A DNA stretch of 64,000 nucleotides from Daucus carota subsp. sativus (taxonomy: Eukaryota; Streptophyta; Magnoliopsida; Apiales; Apiaceae), in NCBI RefSeq assembly GCF_001625215.2, contig NC_030386.2:38443296-38507295 (forward strand), given 5' to 3'. A program made the position numbers and the translations under genes. Within the stretch, counting starts at the first letter, position 1; each line of letters starts with the position of its first letter. The notes beneath the pieces were generated by a model, which worked only from the letters and a program-made list of their open reading frames with translations, was not told the origin of the DNA and did not search any database. This document shows, one piece after another, positions 1 to 10,885 of this stretch.

Positions 1-1158
1 AAAAAATTATAATTTTTCATTTTTATTTTTTTGCTAATCCATTGAAATGAACAGAGCTAACAATTTATAAGCATTCTGTGGTTTGAAACGGACCAGAATC
101 TCTTTCGTGGACCGGAGTGCCACTTCGTCAGGCTGTTGTGGACTTTGTGATAAATTAATACTCTCTTCGTCCTGTTTTGTTGTTACCGTTCACTGTTTGC
201 ATAATTTTATAATATTTTTTTGATTTATTTCTTTTTATATAAAAATTTTTACATAAAATTTTTATTTAGAATTTTTTTGAAAAAAATATATCATGAAATT
301 ATATTCTATATATCTTGAAAAACGTGCCAAAAAATTATTTTAACAATCCAACGGCACCCGGACATAGAGTGTAGGTTAGTTGCACAACTTCTGAATTTAT
401 GAGAATTTGGCTGCTAGTGTGCTTTTTCTATGCGTCAAATCAAAGTGCTCACTGAACTTAAGAATTGATATCAAATTAATCATCGAACTTAACCGATATC
501 ACTTTAATAACTAAAATCAATGTAAATATGGTTTAAACATTGGTTTCATCTTCTGTCCAGTGTCCATACACAAAAATTGATTTCATATAACAAACTACAA
601 GGTTTTTCTCATAAATATTTAAATTCAATTTATTTAAAAAATCAATAATATTGATTTTTCAAAATATTTTATAAAAACATTGATTTTTTGAAAATCTTTT
701 CAAAAATATTATATGCAATCAAATACAATCATAGGTTGAGATATATAAAAAGTCCATATTTGTAAGGCGATGTAATCATAGTTGCAATCCTGCTGGGTCA
801 ATTACCTGAATTGCATATAGTTAGAGACCTTATTTTGTAAATATTTTTTGTAAAAGTTAAAAACAGTGATATTCCTAAAGTATATCATCTCTTTCCCTAA
901 TTTATCTATTTTATAGATAAAAATATAAAACTTGTCATATTTAAGTGATGAAAATAAAGTGAAAATATAATACAATGATCAAATAACAATACTCTAAGTC
1001 AAATTAGTAAATTTTATATTTCATATATTAATAAGTCGAAAACTATATATTTATAAATTGTACTTATTTGAAGAAAAAAATAAGGTAGAAAAATTATTTT
1101 AAATTTATATTAAATCAAAAGTATATATTATTTAATAAATTTAAGATAATTCTTTTAA

Positions 1159-1208
<50 letters not shown>

Positions 1209-1598
1209 AAATATTAAGTACATAGTCTAAGTATAGTCCGATTTGTCCTGATCTAATACGAAAATTAAATATAATATGTCTCATATATCTCCAATTTATA
1301 AATTAAACTAGTATTATATTTTATTCAAATATCGTTTTGGACATTTTAAATTTTTGTACAACATGCGCTATGCAGAGTTCCCTTTTATACACGATTACGT
1401 AAGATATATATACTACTAATATGGAATAATTTTTACTTTTGATAATACAAATCCATTCATATACTGATATTAGTAATCTATATAGAAAGTACATAATAAT
1501 TCTTTCATTTTCTCTAAGCTACGTATTTTCTTCCATAACATATTTTTCCCTTATAACATGAAGTGTTAATTCGTTTTATATATAAGGAAAGAAATTAG
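1..1598. other. AT-rich intergenic DNA
   Basis: No gene is recognisable here. The stretch is strongly AT-rich, with a (TA)n microsatellite at about 1164-1205. The last few hundred bases are the promoter side of the first small-peptide gene. Confidence 0.6.
1164..1205. repeat. (TA)n microsatellite
   Basis: An uninterrupted run of about 20 TA dinucleotides in AT-rich spacer. Confidence 0.95.
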
Positions 1599-1607
1599 TA
1601 TATATAT
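1599..1607 (+). promoter_or_regulatory. TATA box of peptide gene 1
   Basis: TATATATA lies about 55 nt before the ATG at 1659. Gene copies 2 and 4 carry TATATATA in the same place (2687 and 4419), followed by a shared sequence containing TTACTTCAT. The proximal promoter was therefore duplicated with the gene, and the 5' leader must be only about 20-30 nt. Confidence 0.7.
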
Positions 1608-1658
1608 CTCGCTATTCACCTATCACTTCATGCTTGAATAATTCCATCAAATTAAAAT

Positions 1659-2043
1659 ATGGCCACCTCTAAAATTGCAGCCATGCTCATGATTTGTCTT
1701 TTCTGGAGCTCTTTTATTGCTGAATGTAAGTTTGATCTGCATTAATATTTTTATTTTTTTGAAGTAACATTAATATTTATTGTTGATTTTATCAGGCATG
1801 AAGTGTTTGCACACATCTATTACACTTGATTGTAATTTGTTTAATTATGCAGGTGAATTGATGAAAGAGAGTTCTCGAAAGATGCTCAAGAATGATGTCC
1901 CGGACGGTGGTTTTTGTATACCTAATTTTTGCTCCGACAATAATGAAAGTTCAACAAAGTTTCAAGTTTTCTGTTGGTGTTGTGTTGCAGGAGATTTCAG
2001 CGGCTGCGTTAAATCAAAAAAAGAGTGTAACAGACGTTGTTAA
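1659..2043 (+). CDS. ESF1-like secreted cysteine-rich peptide, copy 1
   Basis: Two exons, 1659-1725 and 1853-2043, with a GT-AG intron of 127 bp in phase 1 (GAA T|GT). Product 85 aa. Exon 1 encodes a signal peptide: MATSK, then a hydrophobic stretch ending near AEC. Exon 2 encodes an acidic/basic linker starting ELMKESS and a core C-x4-C-x13-CWCC-x7-C-x6-C-x3-C. These eight cysteines, with the CxCC centre and the x6/x3 spacing at the end, match the EMBRYO SURROUNDING FACTOR 1/MEG peptide type. In Arabidopsis, ESF1 peptides act from the endosperm side on early embryo and suspensor patterning. The role here is inferred. The start was chosen because all copies share MA-S-K plus a leader. An ATG at 1780 lies inside the intron. 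Family naming rests on the cysteine pattern only; another plant cysteine-rich peptide class remains possible. Confidence 0.82.
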
Positions 2044-2686
2044 TCATCAAATTCAAGTATACTTTGTAATAAATTGTGTAGATCAAAGTTTTGGAACTGT
2101 GAAATAAAAGTTGGACACTCGTGATAATGTAATATATGTCTTCATTTTATTTACTAAAAATTGAGATGTATTTTTTTCGCAATTCAATATTTGATGGTGA
2201 TAAAGTAAATTGGACTTGATATTTAGTATCATTCCAATGAGTTTAAAATATTACGCCTGTAAACCCCTTTTGCAAGGAACCACCGTGACGGGCTTGCAAA
2301 GCATGTATAAATCTCACTGCCTCCCCTCTTTTCAAGGGACAAATCATACTCCAAACAATTTATTATTTATGTGCCGCAGAGAAATCGAATCCTTTATATT
2401 GTGAAAGTGAAACACAAGGCAGGTCAGTGTCAATGAAAACATCGAGTAAAGTACTAGTACTATGTCATTACGTTACATTTATACTTTGTGCAAAGCAGAC
2501 CCCAAATATATGAATTAAAACCACCCAGTAGTGGTAGATATATTTTCCGGAAGCTAAAAACACGTATAATCCGTTTGGAAGGAAGTTAAAAACTCTTTCA
2601 TTTTCTTCGCTTACTTGTTTTCTTGCATAACATTTTTTTTCCTTAAAATGTTAGAGTTAATTTTCATATATAGACAAAAAAACTTG
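2044..2686. other. Intergenic spacer between peptide genes 1 and 2
   Basis: AT-rich 3' flank of copy 1 and promoter side of copy 2. No further coding signal is seen. The last 80 bases resemble the copy 1 promoter. Confidence 0.5.
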
Positions 2687-2695
2687 TATATATAT
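2687..2695 (+). promoter_or_regulatory. TATA box of peptide gene 2
   Basis: TATATATAT about 50 nt before the ATG at 2740, in the same context (ACTTGTATATATAT, then CCAATTACTTCAT) as copy 4. Confidence 0.7.
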
Positions 2696-2739
2696 GACCA
2701 ATTACTTCATTCTTCAAAAATTTTATAAAATAAAAAAAG

Positions 2740-3099
2740 ATGGCCACCTCTAGACTTGCAACCATGCTCATGATTTGTCTTCTCTCCGCCGTTTATATTG
2801 GTGAATGTAAGTTTAGTCACATATATATATTTATCATTATCATTAAATTTTAAATCTTTGCGCACCTATTTACATGTAACCATAGTAATTTGCTTAATTG
2901 TGCAGGTGAGTTGATGAAAGAGAGTTCTCAAAAGATGCTTGACACAGATCCCAACAAAAATTTCAAGAATGGTTTGTGCTTACCTAATATTTGTTTGAAT
3001 GAAAGTTCAGCGAAGTTTCAAATTTTTTGTTGGTGTTGTTCTGCCGGACGTATCGCGGATTGCGTTAGATCGAAACAGCTGTGTAATAAACTTTGTTGA
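2740..3099 (+). CDS. ESF1-like secreted cysteine-rich peptide, copy 2
   Basis: Exons 2740-2806 and 2906-3099, intron 99 bp, phase 1 as in copy 1. Product 86 aa. The signal peptide (MATSRLATMLMICLL...) is followed by CELMKESSQKML and the core C-x4-C-x11-CWCC-x7-C-x6-C-x3-C. It is the nearest relative of copy 1 in both the leader and the ELMKESS linker, so the two look like a recent tandem duplicate. The loop between cysteines 2 and 3 is two residues shorter than in copy 1, and the basic loop between cysteines 6 and 7 (VRSKQL) differs. Probably secreted to the apoplast. Family assignment rests on the cysteine spacing. Confidence 0.82.
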
Positions 3100-3549
3100 T
3101 GAATAAATTCTAAGTACTTTAATATAAAGCTTTTGTAAGTTCTAGTACTATTTTATCGCAACTTCTTGAAATTGTGAAGTAGAAGTTGGTTTTTTCATTC
3201 TATTTACGAGAAATTGAGAGTTCAAATTTATGAGAAAAGATGAAAATTTATGAGATAAAAAATTATTAATATAATTATAAATTATATTTTAGATTAATAT
3301 TGTATAGTCTTATAAAATTAAATTTTAAAAGGAAATAAGTCAATAGAAAAGATTAAAATTTTTAATTTTTTATATTCCTACTTATATGTAAGAAGGTGGT
3401 TTATAATTTTTTAAATAAATAATACAATTAAGCTAACTCTGTTTATAATCAGAAGCACGACTATATAGATCTGAATATGATAGATAACATATGCAATTTC
3501 CGCTTGACCTTCCTACATGTATTCATAGTAAATTTGTTTAGTTATTCAG

Positions 3550-3726
3550 GTGAGTTGACGAAGGAGAGTTATCACTTATCAGCCAATGAAAAATCCAAGA
3601 ATGCTTTCTGTTTACCTAATTTTTGACATTTGTTATAATAAAAATTCAGCAAAATTTTCAGTTTTTTGTTGGTGTTGTTCTGGAAGAGGGTTCGCCGATT
3701 GTTATAGAACCAAAAAGAAATTGTAA
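3550..3726 (+). pseudogene. Relic of an ESF1-like peptide gene (exon 2 only)
   Basis: The sequence starts with the same intron end and exon-2 opening as its neighbours (TTCAG|GTGAGTTGACGAAGGAG, giving ELTKES) and still contains the CWCC segment near 3668-3680. The reading frame stops right after the first cysteine pair (AAT TTT TGA). The last two cysteines are gone, and no exon 1 with a signal peptide is found upstream. It is a decayed third member of the array. Confidence 0.8.
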
Positions 3727-4418
3727 GGGAAATTATATGTTAAATATTCTTGAACATAAGAAAATTAATTTAGTTGTTGTAAATTAGAAATATAATATAT
3801 TTTTTATATTTTATTAATAAAAAATTATTAAAATTATTAAATAAACAATATATTAATTTTTAAAAGTACAAATAAATATATTTGACTCTCTTAAAATCAT
3901 ATAATATCATAAAAATCAGATTTAAAATTTGTCATATAATTTTTCATTCCGTTTCTGCATCAAAACCAAACAAGTAAAACAATTTAAGATCATTACTTTC
4001 TTTTCTCCGCATTTCCCTTTCTGCATTCCATTCCGTTTCTCCGAAACGAACCAAACGCCCCTAAATATAATCTTTTGTTCTATAAAGTTTCCAGATCAAT
4101 GGATCGAATTATAAGAATATTACTCTAAACAAGATGAGAAAAATACTAAATTTGCTGTGACAGTTCAGGTGATCTTTTAAAGTATTGCTCTTTATACATG
4201 TTTGGTAATCATAATATGGAATAATTTCCATTTTCTTTAATAAAACAAATCCATCCATGTCCTCGTATTAGTAATTCGTTTAGAAGGAATTTAAATCTCT
4301 CTTTCATACTCTTCCACTTTTTTATTTTATTGTGCAACAACTTTTCCCGGAAAAAGGTAGTGTTAATATTGTATAGTAGCTGACATTCTTTTGAACTCTG
4401 ATTAGCAAAAAATACTTG
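3727..4418. other. Intergenic spacer with a MITE-like end
   Basis: AT-rich. Around 4030-4062 a sequence ending CCAAACGCCCCTAA resembles a Tourist-type terminal repeat, but no partner end was found. No genes are seen. Confidence 0.35.
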
Positions 4419-4427
4419 TATATATAT
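4419..4427 (+). promoter_or_regulatory. TATA box of peptide gene 4
   Basis: TATATATAT about 50 nt before the ATG at 4469. The flanks are shared with copy 2 (ACTTGTATATATAT, CCAATTACTTCAT). Confidence 0.7.
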
Positions 4428-4468
4428 CACCAATTACTTCATGTTTTAACAATTCCATGATTTAAAAT

Positions 4469-4808
4469 ATGGCACCCTCTAAACTTGTAATCATGCTCGT
4501 GATTTTTCTTTTCTCTCTACCCTATATTGTTGAATGTAAGTCTAGTCTACTTCTATATTTCTTGTTTTTATATATATCATAATAATTTTTTAAATTATGC
4601 AGGCGACCTGATGAATGAGAGCTCCAAGAAGATGTTTAAAGCTGATTATGTTAACAAAAAATTTAACATCGGATTCTGCTTACCTCAAATTTGTTTCGGT
4701 AAAATTTCGACAGATATCCACTTTCGCATTTGTTGGTGCTGTATTGGAGGAGCTAGTCCGGATTGCGTCAAATCAAAATCAACTTGTAATCATATTTGTA
4801 ATTTGTAG
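4469..4808 (+). CDS. ESF1-like secreted cysteine-rich peptide, copy 4
   Basis: Exons 4469-4535 and 4603-4808, with a very short 67-bp intron in the same phase. Product 90 aa, the longest of the array because the linker is extended (about 25 residues between the first core cysteine and the leader). The signal peptide starts MAPSKLVIMLVIF. The core is C-x4-C-x12-CWCC-x7-C-x6-C-x3-C followed by NL. It belongs with copies 1 and 2 by promoter and linker (DLMNESSKKM). A shifted-frame reading over 4615-4842 is a shadow of this exon. Confidence 0.82.
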
Positions 4809-5431
4809 TACTATTTCGGCACAACTTCTTAAAAGAATATAATAAAATCTACGTTGAGAGTTTAAATATATATTTACTTTTTGTTGAAGAAACGAGAATC
4901 AAGTATTCGATAGAGTTGACTCTCAATTTTGATGATGAAAATGTCAGATATCCAAAAAGGTATTTCTTCCTTCAAATCTAATTACTAAGGTATATAATTC
5001 CCACTTACACTAATAATAATTAGATTTTATATACACAAAAATCATCCAATTAAAATTGGTCATCTTTCTGTCATGTTATTTGGAAGAAAAAAAATATGAA
5101 AACGATACGATACCTAAAAAAACTCTTTAAATATTAATTTAAGTAATACAGTGGCCTCTGTCAAAAAAAAAAAGATAATATATACACAGTGGCCGTTATT
5201 TGAGCATTATTTTTTATAACCGATTTGATAGCATTACTACTCTGTAACCTAACATTTATTTTCTTTTAAAGAAACTTACGCCCAACATCTTTAAAACCAG
5301 TCGTTTGCACTTTGCATATTAAAAGCTTTCAATTCATTACATTCTACATTTTCTACAAAACAGTTAAAACCGAATAAACTTGTTCATCTCCATGTTAATT
5401 AAAAATTAACACTATAACATAGTATTGTACT
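4809..5431. other. Intergenic spacer before peptide gene 5
   Basis: AT-rich 3' flank of copy 4 and upstream region of copy 5. No clear TATA box like those of copies 1, 2 and 4 is seen. No other features. Confidence 0.45.
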
Positions 5432-5791
5432 ATGGCCTCCTCAAAAGTTATAGCCATGCTCATGTTCAATATGATTCTTCTCCTCTCCAACTCTTTAATA
5501 GCCGAATGTAAGTTTAATCCACATTTACATTACATTTTTTATTAATTATCTAATCTATATTCTATATTTGCATGTATATTATAGTAATTTGTTCAATGAT
5601 CAGGCGACTCCATGGATAAGAGCTTTGGAGGGATGCTCAACGGCGGAGAAGCCAAATTTAAGCTCAATTTTTGTATACCCTATTTTTGTACTAATCAAAT
5701 TGCATCTGATTTTTTCCCTTGCTGGTGTTGTGCTGGATATCCTGAGGATTGTTCAAAAAAAAGATCGGATTGTCTTTTCTCTTGTGAATGA
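5432..5791 (+). CDS. ESF1-like secreted cysteine-rich peptide, copy 5
   Basis: Exons 5432-5507 and 5604-5791, intron 96 bp, phase 1. Product 87 aa. The signal peptide is three residues longer than in copies 1, 2 and 4 (MASSKVIAMLMFNMILLL), a trait shared only with copy 6, so 5 and 6 form a second subgroup. The core is C-x4-C-x10-CWCC-x6-C-x6-C-x3-C, with one residue fewer after CWCC than in the other subgroup. A longer reading from 5568 begins inside the intron and runs in a different frame. Probably secreted; function inferred from the cysteine framework only. Confidence 0.8.
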
Positions 5792-5841
5792 TCAAATCCA
5801 ATAAAGCGTATGTTTACGATCTCCAATTGGCTAGCTTCTAA

Positions 5842-6202
5842 GAGCATCTCCAATAGGCTCTTAAATAGGCTCCTAACTCAAGATATAAAGAGAATGTTCA
5901 AAAATTGAGCTCCAAAAGCCTCCTAGTGGCTCTTAAAAATCTTAAGAGCCTCTTCTCTCTCCTCTAATTTAAGAGCTACTAGTTGGCTCCTAACTTGATA
6001 AAATAATCATTTCTTCCCATTCTCATATTAGACTCCCACTACATGACAAATGTTTGAATTCAAAATATAAATAAAATATAAGTTAAGAGCATATATAAGG
6101 AGCATTGTTGGAGTTGACACTCTTAATTTTATATTAACTTATTAGGAGTTTAATATTTTATATTATATATAGGAGCCAACTAGGAGACTATTGGAGATGC
6201 TC
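5842..6202. mobile_element. Tourist-like (PIF/Harbinger) MITE, GAGCATCTCC family
   Basis: Terminal inverted repeats GAGCATCTCCAATAG at the left and CTATTGGAGATGCTC at the right, flanked on both sides by TAA (5839-5841 and 6203-6205). 361 bp, non-coding. The TAA/TTA target duplication is the mark of PIF/Harbinger-type MITEs. A second member lies at 8396-8737. Confidence 0.85.
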
Positions 6203-6387
6203 TAAGGACTTTCCCGTTAATGGTGACTGACATAACAATTTAATTGATTATATTTGGTTCTGTTATTTGTTTCCTAAATCATTTTGGAAGTTCTAAAGAA
6301 ATCTTTTTCGAGTTTAACCCACTAAAATTTCATTAATGCATAAAAATAAAAATAAAAAGTATATCATTTCATGACTAATTTCTTATA

Positions 6388-6420
6388 CTAGTGAAGAATC
6401 CGCGCGTTGCGGCGGTTTAT
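6388..6420 (-). mobile_element. Helitron 3' terminus (minus strand)
   Basis: Read on the minus strand, the sequence ends with a GC-rich hairpin (CCGCCGCAACGCGCGG, 6400-6415), a short spacer and CTAG, followed by T. This is the standard Helitron 3' end (hairpin, CTRR, T of the AT target). The element body would lie to the right, into the repeats at 6420-7650. The 5' TC end was not located. Confidence 0.65.
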
Positions 6421-7060
6421 AAAAATTATATTAATGATTCAATATTAATATTTGTAGAATGCAATATATTTGTGGAAATCTATAAAAAGTATATTAATGA
6501 TTCAAAGTTAATATTTGTAGGATAAAATAAATTTTATATTATTGATGTAATACCAATACTAATATATAAAATTGCAAAATTGGACTATAATTCATGGTGA
6601 AAAATGAAAATAAATTTCTACGCGTAATCATGTTCTTACATTGTCGCCAACCTCCAATTTTTTCGGATTGATTGTTCACAAAAACATCTAACTTAAATTC
6701 GTGAAATAGCGGTCTATAACTACCCTTGCTTATAACAAACTTTATTTTTTAATACTGTATAAACAGTATTCACTTAAAAGTTGCTTGAACGGAGCAAACA
6801 GATAATGCATGAATAATATTTTCCTGTATACAAAGTAAATCATATAAAAATTAACAACAACAAACATGTCCGATGAACAAAACAAATATTATAAAAGAAT
6901 AACTAAAAAACATACATCACTAATAGTTAATTTATTGATATCATCCATCAATATCATGTCGAAACTATATTCATCTCCCGTGTTTGGATTTTTCGACTCC
7001 CACATAGCGGTCTATAACTACCTTTGCTTGCAACAACCTTTATTTTTTTAATACCATATA
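6420..7060. repeat. Helitron-derived AT-rich repeats
   Basis: A sequence of about 60-65 bp beginning TATAAAAATTATATTAATG recurs directly after itself (about 6418-6525). A segment with GGTCTATAACTACC...TTTATTTTTTAATAC at about 6710 is repeated at about 7010. This fits the interior of a decayed non-autonomous Helitron. No coding capacity is seen. Confidence 0.4.
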
Positions 7061-7648
7061 AACAGCCTTCACTTATCGTTGTAGAAGAAGGACACCATTG
7101 AGTTAGAAATCGAGTAAGAGAACTATCACCAAAGAGAGGTAGGGTTGTGCTATTGAGGGAGAGGAGGTTGTGTTTAGATGATCCAAAAGCTTATAACCTA
7201 TAGAGGTATTTATAGGTGCAGAGAGACTTGTGTGCTATTCTTTCCCATAATTAAATAATCTGAAACAAAATCATATTAAAACTTTCAAGCTACTATATTC
7301 CATTCCATAAATAATCTAACTAAATATTCCATAAATAATAAATAATCTAAAATAAACAGCCTTCACTTATCGTTGCAGAAGAAGGACACCATTGAGTTAG
7401 AAATCGAGTAAGAGAACTATCACCAAAGAGAGTTAGGTTTGTGCTATTGAGGGAGAAGAGGTTGTGTTTAGATGATCCAAAACCTTATAACCTATAGAGG
7501 TATTTATAGGTGCAGAGAGACTTGTGTGCTATTCTTTCCCATAATTAAATAATCTGAAACAAAATCATATTAAAACTTTCAAGCTACTATATTCCATTCC
7601 ATAAATAATCTAACTAAATATTCCATAAATAATAAATAATCTGAAACA
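7061..7648. repeat. Tandem duplication of a 294-bp promoter-like unit
   Basis: Two head-to-tail units start with AACAGCCTTCACTTATCG at 7061 and 7355 and differ at only a few positions. On the minus strand each unit carries TATAAATACCTC, and further downstream a CTCTTACTCGATTTC leader-like stretch. The unit therefore resembles a captured promoter and 5' leader facing left. No protein could be assigned. Confidence 0.75.
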
Positions 7649-7649
7649 A

Positions 7650-8392
7650 AATCAGATACTGAAACTTGCTTCTAATATATCCGAAACTAAAAAAGGTAGT
7701 TCTAATTTTTGATATTTTGCATCCAATAATTTCAGAAAAATAGAACGGAGCGATGTGAGATGCGCCATCTACACGCCCCTCGCTTCTAAAGTATATTGAT
7801 TTGGTTAATTTGATACACAACATGATAAAGTTAGAGGAAGAACATTTCAAAAATATATTTTTCTCTTTCTATGAATGTATCTGGAATGCTTTGAAGTTTG
7901 AACACCTTTAACACCTAAGTATATGTTTGATTGTTCTAAAAGCATCATCCACGATACAAAATATATTATTAAAAATAGTTCAAAAATAACAATTTTATAA
8001 GAAAATAACGTCTATGGTAAAATTTAGTCAACCTCCTAAATTTTGCTAACGAATCACTAGCGGACTGCAACATAACATCGATCAATTATTTGATTAAAAT
8101 AATATATTTTATTCATAAAATTTGAAATAATATTAAATTATATTTTAAAATAATTCGGTCATAAGCAGGTGTCTTAAAACATCTCCAACCATATAGAACC
8201 TTAACTCAAATAACTAATCCATACTATAAATTGAAAATATAGAGATTATGCGGGAGAAGATCATCTCTAATGGAGGAATTTTCTTATATGTAATTTTAGC
8301 CGACCATCCAGCGTTGACTATATTCAGCGTTGACTATATTCGTTGAACCATCCGAATAATAATAATATACTACATCTGTAGCATCCAAATGT
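7650..8392. other. Intergenic DNA
   Basis: AT-rich. A partial copy of the CATCTCCAACCAT MITE motif occurs near 8190. No gene is seen. Confidence 0.4.
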
Positions 8393-8395
8393 TTA

Positions 8396-8737
8396 GAGCA
8401 TCTCCAACCATCTAAAACCCTCCAAAAACTCAACTCCAACCATGCTCACCTGTTGTCTATAAATTTAGTCAACCTCCTATGGATGGCTAAATTGTCGAAC
8501 CTCTACAAGTCTGTAAGAAAATCTGTAGGAAGATTGTACATCATTTATTACCATATTGAACTGATATATTCTATTTTAACAATTTAAAATATTAATAACA
8601 TACTATTTTTAAATTATAGTCAACCAATATAGCCAGTACCATTGAAGCAAAATGTCTTACAGGTTCAGCAAATTTTACATAATGTCTTACAGGTCCAATT
8701 TAGCCAACGATTATAGCCAACGCCGTTGGAGATGCTC
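8396..8737. mobile_element. Tourist-like (PIF/Harbinger) MITE, GAGCATCTCC family
   Basis: Ends GAGCATCTCCAACC and GTTGGAGATGCTC form inverted repeats and are flanked by TTA (8393-8395 and 8738-8740). 342 bp, non-coding. Same family as 5842-6202. Confidence 0.85.
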
Positions 8738-8740
8738 TTA

Positions 8741-9182
8741 TATTTGGATTGCGCATATGAAGTTAAGAAAATATATAAATTATAATTTATGAATTGTTCC
8801 ACGTGTATATATAGGGTAGATTATATTATTGTAGTTTCCAGATATTTTATTAACATTTATATATTTTAAGACTATTAAAATATATTTTACAAGATATATT
8901 AGTGAAAGCGCTGAGAAAATACGTGGTCTATTAGTTGTTATCTGGTAACGGTCAAATGAAGTAATTATACAGTTACCAAAATCGGAAATATTTAGATTGA
9001 ATAGGAGTTAATATGCAATTAATAGAAAAGATCTAATTTTATTTCCCAGCTGTAATAAGTGCTATTCAGTAGATTTTCAAGATTTTCTCTTTGAGTAAAT
9101 ATGGTAAATCTTGTATTTATTGATCAATCAATATTGTAAGTCATTCGATTTTCTCAATAAAATTGGATTTGTCCTGAACCCC
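8741..9182. other. Intergenic DNA before peptide gene 6
   Basis: No gene is seen. A TATATATATAT run at about 9183-9193, 45-50 nt before the ATG at 9235, is the likely TATA box of the next gene. Confidence 0.5.
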
Positions 9183-9234
9183 TATATATATATCCACGGT
9201 AAACGATAATTAACCGACAACATAATATTATAAC

Positions 9235-9578
9235 ATGGCCTCCCCAAAGTTTCTAGCCATGCTCATGTTCAATGTGATTCTTCTTTTCTCCAATCCTTTG
9301 GTGGGCGAATGTAAGTCTAATCTACTTTTACACTATAGTTTTTAAATATTGTTTTAATTATATAATTGCATATATGTTTATTATTGTTTTGTATTGAATA
9401 ATCAGGCGACTTGATGAACAAAAGCTCTGGGATTATACTTGATGGTGGGGAGAAGTATGAGACGAAGATCCATATTTGTATACCTACTCTATGTAACAAT
9501 AAAACTTGTTGGTGTTGTGTTGGAGGATCTAAACAATGTCTTGCGACAAGAGAAGAATGTCTTGCGACGTGTCATTAA
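9235..9578 (+). CDS. ESF1-like secreted cysteine-rich peptide, copy 6
   Basis: Exons 9235-9310 and 9406-9578, intron 95 bp, phase 1. Product 82 aa, the shortest of the array. The signal peptide MASPKFLAMLMFNVILLF carries the same three-residue insertion as copy 5. The linker is CDLMNKSSGIILDGG. The core is C-x4-C-x4-CWCC-x6-C-x6-C-x3-C-H. The loop between cysteines 2 and 3 is cut to four residues (NNKT) against 10-13 in the others, while every cysteine is kept. It lies 3.4 kb from copy 5, separated by MITEs and a Helitron fragment. Probably functional and secreted; family assignment by cysteine pattern. Confidence 0.8.
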
Positions 9579-10885
9579 ATGATGAAACCCAATGAATCAC
9601 ATTTCTTAAGAGCAATGGCTCGATTCTCATATTTTATCCTGGATTCTTAAAAAAAAATAAAATCAAACAATATAGTCTCGATAACATGACAGTTTTATCA
9701 ATTTTAATTGATCTCGTTAACTTGCACTCAGATTACATGCTCTCTTCATCCGGTCAAATTTTACAAAGCCCGGTATGTATTATCATTAAGAATTGTGTCA
9801 TCACAAAATATTGTTATATCGGTACGGTGATATCGGATTGGAGAGGAAAATTAGAATGTTTCTTTCAAAAAAAATATGTCTATCAAAAAATATAGATAAA
9901 CTTTTTTTTGGCTAAGTATAGATAAACCCTTTTTTTTTTTTTTGCTAAATTAGATAAACCCCTTTGATTTGCTTGTCTTAAATATCATTAATCAAATAGG
10001 TAATCTGATAGAGGTTTAATGGAATTTTTTGCAATCATGAAATTTGAATGTATTCAATTAGGATTATTTAAAATTAATTAAAATTTTTGGATATTCAATT
10101 GAGATTTTAAATGATACTCCAAAATCTGGTGGTATACAATCAAAATTTTAAATTATGCTTAAAACCCCGATAAATTGAAATTGTTTAAAATTTATTAAAA
10201 TCTTATAGTATTCAAATGCTGATGAACTTTTTTTGATTTCATAAAACTATGGATTTTGTGGAATTTTTTAGTATATTTTAAATTTTTTAAAATCCCATCA
10301 AAATCCATGAGATTTTGAAACATCATGCTTAAATCCCATCGAAACTATATCAACTCTACAACATTTTATCAAAAATCTGCACAAAATCAAAATCTTAACC
10401 TCTTGAACATTAAACTTTATATATTTGACTAATTTCTTGATTAATGTGGTTGTTGTACATGTATGAGTCATTATTTAATCATTATTAACAAGTAGGATCC
10501 AATAAAAATAGTCAAACTTATAAATTTTAGTGGTTAATATGTACCGAATGACACATCATAAAAAATTGATATCTAATTATTGAATATTTTATATTAAATG
10601 ACTATTTAATATTAAACATCTTTTTAGAAGTCAGGGCAAATAAGTTTAAAAATTATTCTTGATTTTATTTGTTCGTAATCTTTTTGTAAAGGTAAGCCGA
10701 ATTGCACATAAAATTTAAACCCCAAAAAAATAAAAAAAAATAAAAACAAAGTTGTCTGAATAAATAAATTGAATAGATGATCAAATGGGACTACAACTAC
10801 ATCATATGAATATATATGATACACGATGCTAGTCGACAGACCTGCCAAACTAAAACAAAAAGTCAAACATTGACCACCTATCTAT
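9579..10885. other. Intergenic DNA
   Basis: AT-rich. Between about 10020 and 10370 motifs such as GTATTCAATTGAGATTTTAAA recur in both orientations, probably an old degenerate MITE, but no clean ends or target duplication were found. Confidence 0.35.

Noticed and set aside
1780-2043. Longer single-exon reading for peptide copy 1 starting at 1780
   Set aside because: Its first 24 codons are intron; the spliced form from 1659 gives a proper signal peptide shared by all copies.
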